9,525 nt of DNA, taken from contig JAKAHI010000028.1 of NCBI GenBank assembly GCA_021815065.1, positions 1 to 9,525 on the forward strand, in the 5' to 3' direction. This document shows, piece by piece, positions 1 through 6,472 of the stretch. Both the position numbers and the translations under genes were made by a program. Position 1 is the first letter of the stretch. Every line of letters begins with the position of its first letter. The notes under the pieces were generated by a model. The model ran no database searches, was not told the DNA's origin, and was given only the letters and a program-made list of their open reading frames with translations. Origin of the DNA: a bacterium (lineage in GTDB: Bacteria > JAMCPX01).

Positions 1-2
1 CT

Positions 3-575
3 GCCCAGCCACCGGCCGGACAAACACCCCGGCTGGAGGAGCAACAGGCAAAAGAGAAGCCAAATCCTGTACCGGGTAAAAGAGAAAGTGTTAAAGAGGT
101 ACGGCGAGAGCGGGTTTCGTCGTTGCCGCAGAGGAAGGTGTCTCGAAATAAGACAGAGCCCATACAACAAGAAGTTGCAAGTGCGGTACCCCAGCCGCCA
201 CCTCAGCCTTCACCCGAAGCTGTTGCACGGGAATTGATACGATCCATTATCAACAGGCAAAAGCAGGCGATGATAACAAAAAATGTGCCGCTTGCGCTTC
301 AGGACATTGCCGGCAACAATGAGCAAAACAAGAGGGCACTGGAAGATTATTTTAACCGGTATGAAAAAATAGATGTCAATTTTTCGAATATTTCAATAAA
401 TGTTTCGGGCAGCAGCGCAACAGCGGTGATGGACCAGAGGACATCTATCGTTACCAAAAGCCTTATACCGCAGACGATAACGGAATTGACCAGGGTACAA
501 TGGACATTCATAGAAGAGGACAATCGGTGGCTCATCAGCGGTACCCAGATACTGTCAAAGATGAAAGACAAATAG
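3..575 (+). CDS. NTF2-like domain protein, 5' end missing
   Basis: The frame is open from the left edge, so the true start lies outside the window and 190 residues are visible. The in-frame TTG at 123 is probably an internal Leu codon, not the start. The first ~80 visible residues are low-complexity, rich in Pro, Gln, Glu, Lys and Arg, with a Pro-rich patch (PQPPPQPSP) that looks like a flexible linker. From about residue 82 the sequence changes to an amphipathic helix (ARELIRSIINRQKQA) and then alternating strands ending in VQWTFIEEDNRWLISG. That W-x-F...RWLI pattern is typical of SnoaL/DUF4440 members of the NTF2-like superfamily. Such C-terminal domains often sit after a membrane or periplasmic region, but the N-terminus is not visible here. 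No catalytic residue can be assigned, and the fold call is by pattern only. The gene ends 28 bp before ribD and may be co-transcribed with it. Confidence 0.6.
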   Translation, partial: AQPPAGQTPRLEEQQAKEKPNPVPGKRESVKEVRRERVSSLPQRKVSRNKTEPIQQEVASAVPQPPPQPSPEAVARELIRSIINRQKQAMITKNVPLALQDIAGNNEQNKRALEDYFNRYEKIDVNFSNISINVSGSSATAVMDQRTSIVTKSLIPQTITELTRVQWTFIEEDNRWLISGTQILSKMKDK

Positions 576-603
576 ATTCCTGAAAATTGCATACATAAAA
601 TCC

Positions 604-1704
604 ATGAAAACAGACTATACGCCGTACATGAAGCTTGCCATCAGGCTTGGAAAGAAGGCCGAAGGCATGACATCTCCCAACCCGCTGGTAGGGGCTGTAA
701 TTATTGATCAACAGGGAAAGATTATTGGTAAAGGATTTCATAAAATGGCAGGTCAGCCGCATGCAGAGGTCATGGCTTTAAGGGACGCGGGCAAGGTACC
801 CGCAGGAAGTACCATGATTGTAACCCTTGAGCCGTGCAATCACTTCGGCAGGACACCCCCGTGTACACTTGCTTTGAAGCAATCCGGGATAAAAAGGGTT
901 GTTATTGCCAATAAAGATCCCAATCCCGGTGTAAAAGGCGGCGGTGCTGCCTATCTTAGAAAAGCGGGTATAGAGGTCATCGACAGCGTATGCCGGCAGG
1001 AGGCCGCCCGTTTAAACGAGGCGTACTTCAAACAGGTAAAAACGTCGTTGCCCTTCATAAGTGTGAAGCTCGCCATGAGCCTGGACGGCAGGATCGCTGC
1101 GCATGACGGCTCATCAAAATGGATTACCTCCGAATATTCGAGACGCATTGCACATAAATTAAGAAACACCGTTGATGCCGTTGTCGTTGGCGCCGGCACG
1201 ATAAAAAAAGACAACCCGGAACTCACGGTCAGGCATGTCAGGGTACGAAACAGGCCGCTGTACAGGGTTATATTCGACACGCACCTCAGCACGCCGCTTC
1301 ATGCGAAGGTCGTTACAAATCAGAGCACCCTGTATAAAACCATAATTCTTACGGCAAGCAATAACAGTCAACGTGCACGGACTTTCGAACACAGGGGTGC
1401 CGAGGTTATCAGGATAAGAACCAGCGGCGGTATGCTGTCATTGCAGGATGCGTTGAATTTTCTCGGCAAAAGGTTTATGCATATACTGGTTGAAGGCGGT
1501 GCAGGATTGGTTGGCAGCTTTGTGAAGGCAAGACAGGTTGACAAGTTCCATATATTCATCGCACCCAAAATTATCGGTGCGGACGGCATATATCCTTTTC
1601 AAGGAGTTTTTTTGAAGAGTATGAACAATGTTCTCGAGCTGAAAGACGTACAGTTAAGCACTCACGGCGGTGATTGCCTTTTTCAGGGCTATCCGCGATG
1701 GTGA
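604..1704 (+). CDS. ribD: Bifunctional riboflavin biosynthesis deaminase/reductase RibD
   Basis: This cytoplasmic enzyme deaminates 2,5-diamino-6-ribosylamino-pyrimidinone 5'-phosphate and then reduces its ribose side chain with NADPH, the second and third steps from GTP to riboflavin. At 366 aa it is the usual full length. The N-terminal cytidine-deaminase-like domain (about 1-145) has TSPNPLVGAVI, the zinc/catalytic pair H53-A-E55, and PCNHFGRTPPC giving zinc ligands C78 and C87. The reductase domain (about 150-366) shows SVKLAMSLDGRIA at 153-165, VVGAGTIKKDNP near 194-205 and VEGGAGLVG at 296-304. The ATG at 604 is chosen because the residues before TSPNP match family length; an ATG at 628 would cut the first helix. 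No clear Shine-Dalgarno precedes it. It leads the rib genes and ends 4 bp before ribE. Identification is secure. Confidence 0.97.
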   Translation: MKTDYTPYMKLAIRLGKKAEGMTSPNPLVGAVIIDQQGKIIGKGFHKMAGQPHAEVMALRDAGKVPAGSTMIVTLEPCNHFGRTPPCTLALKQSGIKRVVIANKDPNPGVKGGGAAYLRKAGIEVIDSVCRQEAARLNEAYFKQVKTSLPFISVKLAMSLDGRIAAHDGSSKWITSEYSRRIAHKLRNTVDAVVVGAGTIKKDNPELTVRHVRVRNRPLYRVIFDTHLSTPLHAKVVTNQSTLYKTIILTASNNSQRARTFEHRGAEVIRIRTSGGMLSLQDALNFLGKRFMHILVEGGAGLVGSFVKARQVDKFHIFIAPKIIGADGIYPFQGVFLKSMNNVLELKDVQLSTHGGDCLFQGYPRW

Positions 1705-1708
1705 CGGC

Positions 1709-2341
1709 ATGTTTACGGGACTGATAGAATCTACCGGTATTGTGCAGCGCATTGAGAAAAAAGATGCGGGCGCGTTGATTGCCGTCAAAATTGAATCTCT
1801 TCCCGGAGCAGGGAAGGGCGACAGTATTGCAGTAAACGGTGCATGCCTTACCCTGACATCCCTGGTGAACGGCATATATACATTCGATGTATCATACGAA
1901 ACCATGCAGAAGTCGGCATTTGATCGCGTAAACGCGGGCGATGTTGTTAATATAGAAATGCCGCGAAGGGTTTCTGACATGCTTCATGGGCATATCGTCA
2001 ACGGTCATATAGACGGTACCGCGATCGTTACCGGCATACGGTCATCCGGCAGATATCACATCGTTACATTTGAATTATCCGCAAAAACGCCTTATCTTGT
2101 GGAGAAGGGCTTTATAGCAGTGGACGGCATAAGCGTTACGCCCTATGATGTAAAAGAACGGATGTTCACCATTTCTGTCATTCCCTATACCTACGAACAC
2201 ACGAACCTGAAGATGAAGAAATCAGGAGAGCCGGTTAATATAGAGTTTGATATTATTGCAAAATACGTTGAAAGTATGTTGAATAGAAACACAGGTAATA
2301 AGATAACCGAGACATTTTTAAAAGAGAGAGGATTTGCGTAA
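1709..2341 (+). CDS. ribE: Riboflavin synthase (alpha subunit)
   Basis: It dismutates two 6,7-dimethyl-8-ribityllumazine molecules into riboflavin and the pyrimidine that RibH reuses, the last step of the pathway. The start is set at the ATG encoding MFTGLIES, the near-invariant N-terminus in which Phe2 is functional; an upstream in-frame ATG at 1670 lies inside ribD and would add 13 unrelated residues. The protein is 210 aa, a normal length, with two lumazine-binding barrel repeats: repeat 1 has VNGACLTL (C47) and repeat 2 has GHIDG (99-103) and VDGISVT (138-144). A C-terminal helix follows at about 183-205. Some usually conserved positions differ: LHGH replaces the common LGGH near 92-95, and SVTP replaces SLTV at 142-145. 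The stop codon overlaps the ribBA start by one base, pointing to translational coupling. This is not ribH, which is separate. In some nomenclatures the gene is called ribC. Confidence 0.95.
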   Translation: MFTGLIESTGIVQRIEKKDAGALIAVKIESLPGAGKGDSIAVNGACLTLTSLVNGIYTFDVSYETMQKSAFDRVNAGDVVNIEMPRRVSDMLHGHIVNGHIDGTAIVTGIRSSGRYHIVTFELSAKTPYLVEKGFIAVDGISVTPYDVKERMFTISVIPYTYEHTNLKMKKSGEPVNIEFDIIAKYVESMLNRNTGNKITETFLKERGFA

Positions 2342-3546
2342 TGCCCATAATAAGCGTGGAAAAAGCGATAGAAGAAATAAAACAAGGCAAGATGGTGGTT
2401 CTCGTTGATGACGAGAACAGGGAAAACGAGGGTGATCTCGCCATAGCAGCGGAAAAGGTAACTCCGGATATCATAAATTTTATGGCAACCTACGGCAGGG
2501 GGCTTATCTGTCTTTCCATGACAGAGGAAAGACTCAGCGAGCTGCAGATATCTTTGATGGTTAATGAAAACACATCGAGGTTCGGGACCGCATTTACCGT
2601 ATCCATTGACGGAAGAGAAGGTGTTACAACCGGCATATCGGCGTATGACAGGGCGCGTACAATTCAAATTGCAATAGACGGCCAGGCAAAGCCAGGGGAC
2701 CTTGTGCGGCCGGGGCATATCTTCCCTCTTCAGTACAAGAAAGGCGGCGTACTTGCAAGGGCGGGACAGACGGAAGGTTCGGTCGATCTTGCCAAGCTCT
2801 CCGGCCTCAAGCCTGCAGCGGTCATCTGTGAGATAATGAAGGACGACGGAACAATGGCGAGGATGCCGGATCTCGAGGAGTTTTCTCTTAAACACAACAT
2901 AGGGATTGTAACCATAGCGGATATTATTCAATACAGAATGAAACAGGAAAGATTCGTGAAAAAGGTTGCAGAGGCCGATGTCGCGACGGAATTTGGCGGG
3001 ATTTTTAAGGCAATGGTATACGAAAACGACCTTGACAACAATCAGCACCTGCTGATGGTTAAGGGTGATGTGAAGACCGGTGAGCCGGTACTGGTCAGGG
3101 TCCATTCGGAGTGCGTTACCGGAGATGTGTTCGGTTCATTGCGGTGCGATTGCGGGAACCAGCTCCATGAAGCCATGAAGATCATAAAGAAAGAGGGCAG
3201 GGGTGCAATACTCTATTTGAGGCAGGAAGGCAGGGGCATTGGCCTTGCCAACAAGATACTGACCTATAAACTCCAGGATAACGGGCTCGATACCGTCGAG
3301 GCAAATCATGCGCTCGGACTGCCCGCAGACCTGAGGGATTACGGTATCGGGGCACAGATCCTTGCCGATGCCGGTATAAAGAAAATGAGACTTATGACCA
3401 ACAACCCCAAAAAGCTCCATGCGCTTGCAGGCTATGGACTTGAGGTCGTAGAAAGGGTTTCGATAGAGATTGCCCCGAATGACATAAACAAAAGATATTT
3501 AAAAACAAAACAGGACAAGATGGGGCATATCCTGCATATAAAGTAA
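2341..3546 (+). CDS. ribBA: Fused DHBP synthase / GTP cyclohydrolase II RibBA
   Basis: A two-domain cytoplasmic enzyme of 401 aa that feeds both branches of riboflavin synthesis. The N-terminal domain (about 1-205) makes 3,4-dihydroxy-2-butanone 4-phosphate from ribulose 5-phosphate; it has DDENRENEGDL (23-33), RPGHIFPL (123-130) and DDGTMARMPD (168-177). The C-terminal GTP cyclohydrolase II domain (about 208-401) opens GTP. It has zinc ligands C258, C269 and C271 in HSECVTGDVFGSLRCDCG, RQEGRGIGL, Y309, D330 and R332 in DLRDY, and NNPKK. All expected cyclohydrolase residues are visible. In the synthase domain the usual GHTEA motif reads GQTEG, so Q143 replaces a metal-ligand His (see findings). 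The start overlaps the ribE stop (TAATG), with a purine-rich GAGAGG about 9 nt upstream. No other ribA or ribB is present in the window. Confidence 0.96.
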   Translation: MPIISVEKAIEEIKQGKMVVLVDDENRENEGDLAIAAEKVTPDIINFMATYGRGLICLSMTEERLSELQISLMVNENTSRFGTAFTVSIDGREGVTTGISAYDRARTIQIAIDGQAKPGDLVRPGHIFPLQYKKGGVLARAGQTEGSVDLAKLSGLKPAAVICEIMKDDGTMARMPDLEEFSLKHNIGIVTIADIIQYRMKQERFVKKVAEADVATEFGGIFKAMVYENDLDNNQHLLMVKGDVKTGEPVLVRVHSECVTGDVFGSLRCDCGNQLHEAMKIIKKEGRGAILYLRQEGRGIGLANKILTYKLQDNGLDTVEANHALGLPADLRDYGIGAQILADAGIKKMRLMTNNPKKLHALAGYGLEVVERVSIEIAPNDINKRYLKTKQDKMGHILHIK

Positions 3547-3549
3547 GAG

Positions 3550-3557
3550 AAGGAGGT
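3550..3557 (+). promoter_or_regulatory. Strong Shine-Dalgarno for ribH
   Basis: AAGGAGGT in the 14-bp gap after ribBA is nearly complementary to the 16S rRNA 3' end and ends three bases before the ribH ATG. It is the strongest ribosome-binding site among the rib genes here. Lumazine synthase forms a large oligomer, so high expression would make sense; that link is inference. Confidence 0.8.
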
Positions 3558-3560
3558 CAC

Positions 3561-4070
3561 ATGAAGATAATCGAAGGCAGGTTAAAAGGCGAAGGCCTGA
3601 AAATAGGCATCGTTGTAAGCAGGTTCAATCATTTTATAACGGACAGACTTGTTGATGGTGCACTGGATGCACTGAAGAGGCTTGGCGTAAGAGAGGACGA
3701 TATCACGATAGTGAAGGTTCCCGGTGCCTTTGAGATCCCCCTTTTCGCGAAGGAACTCGCACGCAAGGATCTCAACGCCGTGATTGCACTGAGCGCCATA
3801 ATCAAAGGCGGGACATCTCATTATGAGTATATCGCATCGGAGCTGGCAAAAGGTATTGCACATGCGTCCCTTGAGCTGGATTTCCCTATTGTTTACGGAG
3901 TACTGACTACGGAGTCGATAGAAGAAGCGATAGAACGGGCGGGTACAAAGCAGGGTAACAAAGGGTATGAGGCTGCGATGACTGCAATCGAACTTGCCAA
4001 TCTGAAAAAGGAAATGAATAAAGAGAACAGCGGGAAATGGGAAAAAGAGAAGAAAGAGAAGCGCTCCTGA
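3561..4070 (+). CDS. ribH: 6,7-dimethyl-8-ribityllumazine synthase
   Basis: It condenses the RibD-derived ribitylamino-pyrimidine with DHBP to give lumazine, the substrate of RibE. Members form pentamers or 60-mer capsids. The 169-aa product shows SRFN (20-23), PGAFEIP (54-60), the IIKGGTSHYEY segment (80-90) with catalytic H87, GVLTTESIEEAIERAG (113-128), and NKGYEAAMTAIELANL near the end (133-148). The folded family domain normally finishes around residue 150-155. This protein continues with a Lys/Glu-rich tail (about 152-169) whose codons coincide with the start of nusB in another frame, giving a 34-bp overlap. The tail is therefore probably constrained by nusB and is unlikely to have its own role. 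The start has an excellent Shine-Dalgarno. Identification is secure. Confidence 0.96.
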   Translation: MKIIEGRLKGEGLKIGIVVSRFNHFITDRLVDGALDALKRLGVREDDITIVKVPGAFEIPLFAKELARKDLNAVIALSAIIKGGTSHYEYIASELAKGIAHASLELDFPIVYGVLTTESIEEAIERAGTKQGNKGYEAAMTAIELANLKKEMNKENSGKWEKEKKEKRS

Positions 4071-4435
4071 GGGCATTGTACAGCGTAGACATCCTTGATG
4101 ATTATGAAGAAGATTCTGTACGGCTGTTTGCAGGGAGAAACAAGTGGGATCAGGTGACCTTGAACAAGATGCTGGGGATTGTGTCAAAACTTGGTACCAT
4201 AGATAATTTCATAACGAAACATCTTAAAAACTGGACTATTGCAAGAATCGCGATCATCGATAAGAGCATATTGAGGCTTGCAATATACGAGCTCATGTTC
4301 GAAGCCCAGACACCGATGAAAGTCATTATCAACGAGGCAGTGGAGATAGCGAAGAAATACGGCACCAAGGACTCCTTTACTTTTATAAATGCAGTGCTTG
4401 ATACAATAGCAAAAGAGATCGGCAGGACAGCGTGA
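4037..4435 (+). CDS. nusB: Transcription antitermination factor NusB
   Basis: NusB with S10 (NusE) binds boxA RNA and supports antitermination of rRNA transcription. The product is 132 aa, a normal size, and all-helical. The N-terminal Arg-rich helix (MGKREEREALLRALY) is the boxA-binding region in the family. The C-terminal half carries the diagnostic run: NWTIARIAIIDKSILRLAIYE (65-85, cut across two helices), KVIINEAVEIAKKYG (95-109) and FTFINAVLDTIAKE (114-127). The ATG at 4037 is chosen because it yields the standard MGKR-type N-terminus. It lies inside ribH with only a weak ribosome-binding site, so translation is likely coupled to ribH. Its stop overlaps the next gene's GTG start by 4 bp. 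Linkage to ribH is a well-known bacterial arrangement. Confidence 0.94.
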   Translation: MGKREEREALLRALYSVDILDDYEEDSVRLFAGRNKWDQVTLNKMLGIVSKLGTIDNFITKHLKNWTIARIAIIDKSILRLAIYELMFEAQTPMKVIINEAVEIAKKYGTKDSFTFINAVLDTIAKEIGRTA

Positions 4436-4986
4436 GTCTTGAGATAAATCTCGACACATCGTTCGATAGAATTTTTCAGGAGCCGATCGTACTTTTGCTG
4501 TTCGATGAACGGCTTCCCCTTCACGGGTTTCCGGGCATCGTAGACTGGGAACTCTGCGGCGAACTCTCGAGGATGATAGCCGAAAGAAAATTCGAGGGCA
4601 AGGAAAAAGCCCGGATGATCCTCTATCTGAGAAGTTCCTGTCATCACGGAAGGAAGGTACTGGTGTACGGGCTAGGGAAAAAAAACACGTTGACATCGAA
4701 TAAATTATCGATGCTGACGGAGGATCTTTTAGTTGCACTTTCCAATTTATCTTTATACAATGTGGTACACGTTATGCCCTCTCTGTACGATCTCAACTCC
4801 GATGTGCAGGGTTTGCTGGCGGGCGCTGCATACACCATTCTTAAATTTACGTCCGCGGAGGACAGAGAATACAGGTTCTGGCTGATGTGGGACGGTGTAT
4901 CGCGATCCGATATTGTTAATTCATTTAAGGGTGCAACCGGTATCTTGCCGGATGCCCCTTTGTCTATAATAGAAAAGGAGGATTGA
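4432..4986 (+). CDS. Stand-alone M17 aminopeptidase N-terminal-like domain protein
   Basis: A 184-aa protein starting at GTG and overlapping the nusB stop (GTGA). It resembles the N-terminal, macro-like domain of leucyl aminopeptidases (PepA, M17 family). Shared features are a hydrophobic strand EPIVLLLFDE (17-26), an ELSRMIAERKFEGKEKAR stretch (44-61) like the G-x-x-x-x-L...G-x-L-x-G-K pattern, then RKVLVYGLGKKNTLTSNKL (74-92), which matches the (I/V)LL(I/V)G(L/C)GK signature followed by a helix. The catalytic M17 domain, with its Lys, Asp and Glu metal ligands and the NTDAEGR motif, is entirely absent: the ORF stops and fabH follows after 3 bp. It therefore should not be a peptidase. No signal peptide or membrane segment is evident. 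The frame is intact and the fabH ribosome-binding site lies in its end, so it does not look like a decaying fragment. Function unknown; the family assignment is by eye. Confidence 0.6.
   Translation: MSLEINLDTSFDRIFQEPIVLLLFDERLPLHGFPGIVDWELCGELSRMIAERKFEGKEKARMILYLRSSCHHGRKVLVYGLGKKNTLTSNKLSMLTEDLLVALSNLSLYNVVHVMPSLYDLNSDVQGLLAGAAYTILKFTSAEDREYRFWLMWDGVSRSDIVNSFKGATGILPDAPLSIIEKED
4975..4981 (+). promoter_or_regulatory. Shine-Dalgarno for fabH
   Basis: AAGGAGG lies within the last codons of the preceding gene, 8 nt before the fabH ATG at 4990, and supports that start. A TATAAT hexamer at 4965-4970 lies just upstream but lacks a well-spaced -35 element. Confidence 0.75.
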
Positions 4987-4989
4987 AGC

Positions 4990-5985
4990 ATGAAGAAATC
5001 TCGTATACTCGGGGTAGGAAGATATTTACCGGAAAAGATCGTAACAAATTTCGATCTTGAGAAGATGATGGACACAACGGACGAATGGATACGGCAGCGC
5101 ACCGGCATCGAGCAGCGCCGATTCGCGGCCGAGGGTGAAGGTGCCGCACTCATGGGAGCACGGGCAGGGGAAGAGGCCATTAAGAACGCAGGCTTAAAGA
5201 AAGAGGATATTGATTTTATCATTTTTGCGACATTGAGCCCGGATTACAACTTTCCCGGTTCCGGTGTTTTTGTTCAGGATTTGCTCGGTATTGAGCCCAT
5301 CGGGGCGCTTGATGTACGAAACCAGTGTACGGGGTTCATCTACAGTCTTTCGATAGCAGATCAGTTCATTAAGACCGGCATGTACAAACATATCCTGGTC
5401 ATCGGGTCGGAGGTCCATTCTACGGGCAATGAATTTACGACGAGGGGCAGGGATGTGGCCGTGCTCTTTGGAGACGGTGCAGGTGCCGTTGTGGTTGGAG
5501 AGAGTGAGGATGAAAAAAGAGGTATACTTTCGACCCATCTTCATTCAGAGGGGAAGTATGCGAAAGAACTCTGGGTCGAGGCGCCGGCAAGTATTCTTCA
5601 CCCGCGGCTGACCCAGGAGATGCTGGATCAGGGCAGGCATTATCCGAAGATGAACGGAAAAAATGTGTATAAACATGCAGTCACGAGAATGCCGGAGGTA
5701 ATTATGGAGGCCTTGAATGCAAACGGATATAAAATTTCCGATATAGACCTGCTTGTCCCGCATCAGGCAAATATGAGAATCAATGAATATGTCGCAGGTA
5801 CGCTCGGCATAGCCCCTGAAAAGGTGGTTCATAATATTCAAAAATACGGGAACACGACGGCAGCTACCATACCGCTGTGTTTCTATGATGCAATCGAGGA
5901 CGGCAGATTAAAACCGGGGACGCTGGTATGTGTTGCGGCATTCGGTGCAGGGTTTACCTGGGCATCATCGTTACTGAGATGGTAG
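4990..5985 (+). CDS. fabH: Beta-ketoacyl-ACP synthase III (FabH/KAS III)
   Basis: It condenses an acyl-CoA primer with malonyl-ACP to start fatty-acid chains. The thiolase-fold product of 331 aa shows the full catalytic triad: C113 in NQCTGFIYSLS, H258 in VPHQAN and N288 in YGNTTAATIP. The early signature TTDEWIRQRTGIEQRR (29-44) and the terminal AAFGAGFTWAS glycine-rich loop (316-326) are also typical. It is about 14 residues longer than E. coli FabH (317 aa). The extra length appears to fall at about 195-222 before MNGKNVYKHAV, near the acyl pocket and dimer interface. That loop could alter primer choice, but a related insertion seems familiar in other bacterial lineages. The usual partners plsX, fabD and acpP are not adjacent, so a KAS III-like enzyme with another primer cannot be excluded. 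A good ribosome-binding site precedes it. Confidence 0.93.
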   Translation: MKKSRILGVGRYLPEKIVTNFDLEKMMDTTDEWIRQRTGIEQRRFAAEGEGAALMGARAGEEAIKNAGLKKEDIDFIIFATLSPDYNFPGSGVFVQDLLGIEPIGALDVRNQCTGFIYSLSIADQFIKTGMYKHILVIGSEVHSTGNEFTTRGRDVAVLFGDGAGAVVVGESEDEKRGILSTHLHSEGKYAKELWVEAPASILHPRLTQEMLDQGRHYPKMNGKNVYKHAVTRMPEVIMEALNANGYKISDIDLLVPHQANMRINEYVAGTLGIAPEKVVHNIQKYGNTTAATIPLCFYDAIEDGRLKPGTLVCVAAFGAGFTWASSLLRW

Positions 5986-6458
5986 TAGAGAAAATATATT
6001 TAGAAAATATTATCTCTGTCATTATACGTGACGCGGGTCCGGATGATCTTGATGCGATTCTTGCGGTTGAGGAATCGTCGTACGTGCAGCCGTGGTCAAG
6101 GAACCTTATAGAGGGCAGCCTGGAAAATCCCAGGGCATTTCATTTCGTCGCCTGTGGCGGTACGGAAAGCAACGTTCATGGATTTATACTGAACCTGCTT
6201 CTTGTAGACGAACTCCACATCCTGAACATTGCCGTCGGTCCGTCCTTCAGACGGTGCGGTATCGGCAGCAGGCTTCTCGAAACATCATTAACTACAGCGC
6301 AGAAGCGGGGTGCGAAGACGGCGTTCCTTGAGGTGCGGCGTTCCAACATCCAGGCATTGACACTGTATATAAAACATGGATTCAAAGTGATTGGCGTCAG
6401 AAGAGGATATTATTCCGATAACAGGGAAGATGCCCTGGTCATGAAAAAGTCCATGTAA
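5979..6458 (+). CDS. rimI: Ribosomal protein S18 alanine N-acetyltransferase RimI
   Basis: A GNAT-family acetyltransferase that in well-studied bacteria acetylates the N-terminus of ribosomal protein S18. From the ATG at 5979 it is 159 aa. It has IIRDAGPDDLDAILAVEE at the start of the fold (15-32), PWS (38-40), the acetyl-CoA pyrophosphate loop RRCGIG (91-96), LEVRRSN (117-123), LYIKHGFKVIGVRRGYY (129-145) and the RimI-type ending NREDALVM. An alternative ATG at 5928 would add 17 residues, including Cys-rich non-family sequence, and overlap fabH by 58 bp. The chosen start overlaps the fabH stop by 7 bp and has no strong ribosome-binding site, so coupling to fabH is likely. RimI is the best match, but GNAT specificity is hard to read from sequence. 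tsaB and tsaD, frequent partners elsewhere, are not here. Confidence 0.87.
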   Translation: MVVEKIYLENIISVIIRDAGPDDLDAILAVEESSYVQPWSRNLIEGSLENPRAFHFVACGGTESNVHGFILNLLLVDELHILNIAVGPSFRRCGIGSRLLETSLTTAQKRGAKTAFLEVRRSNIQALTLYIKHGFKVIGVRRGYYSDNREDALVMKKSM

Positions 6459-6472
6459 GGCGGAATATTCGG

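Noticed and set aside
485..512. TTGACC followed by CATAGAA as a promoter within the first gene
   Set aside because: The -35 matches, but the -10 is weak and lies inside coding sequence, so a chance match is more likely.
596..601. TAAAAT as a -10 element just before ribD
   Set aside because: There is no -35-like hexamer at the right distance, and initiation would give an essentially leaderless message; the gap is simply AT-rich.
2191..3105. A 304-codon open frame on the minus strand across the ribE/ribBA junction
   Set aside because: It lies antisense to two confidently identified enzymes, its translation shows no recognisable motif, and it has no ribosome-binding site of note. It is best explained as a shadow of ribBA codon usage.
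3582..4187. A 201-codon minus-strand frame opposite ribH and nusB
   Set aside because: It is antisense to well-supported genes and its product has a Cys/Phe-rich composition with no family resemblance.
4945..4970. Possible internal promoter before fabH: TTGCCG (4945-4950) and a perfect TATAAT (4965-4970)
   Set aside because: The spacer is only 14 bp and the hexamer at the 17-bp position is poor. A start from this -10 would fall inside the fabH ribosome-binding site. TSS mapping could revive it.
5928..5978. Upstream ATG extension of rimI
   Set aside because: The added residues (MCCGIRCRVYLG...) restate the fabH C-terminus in another frame and do not belong to the GNAT fold; the ATG at 5979 gives the expected length.
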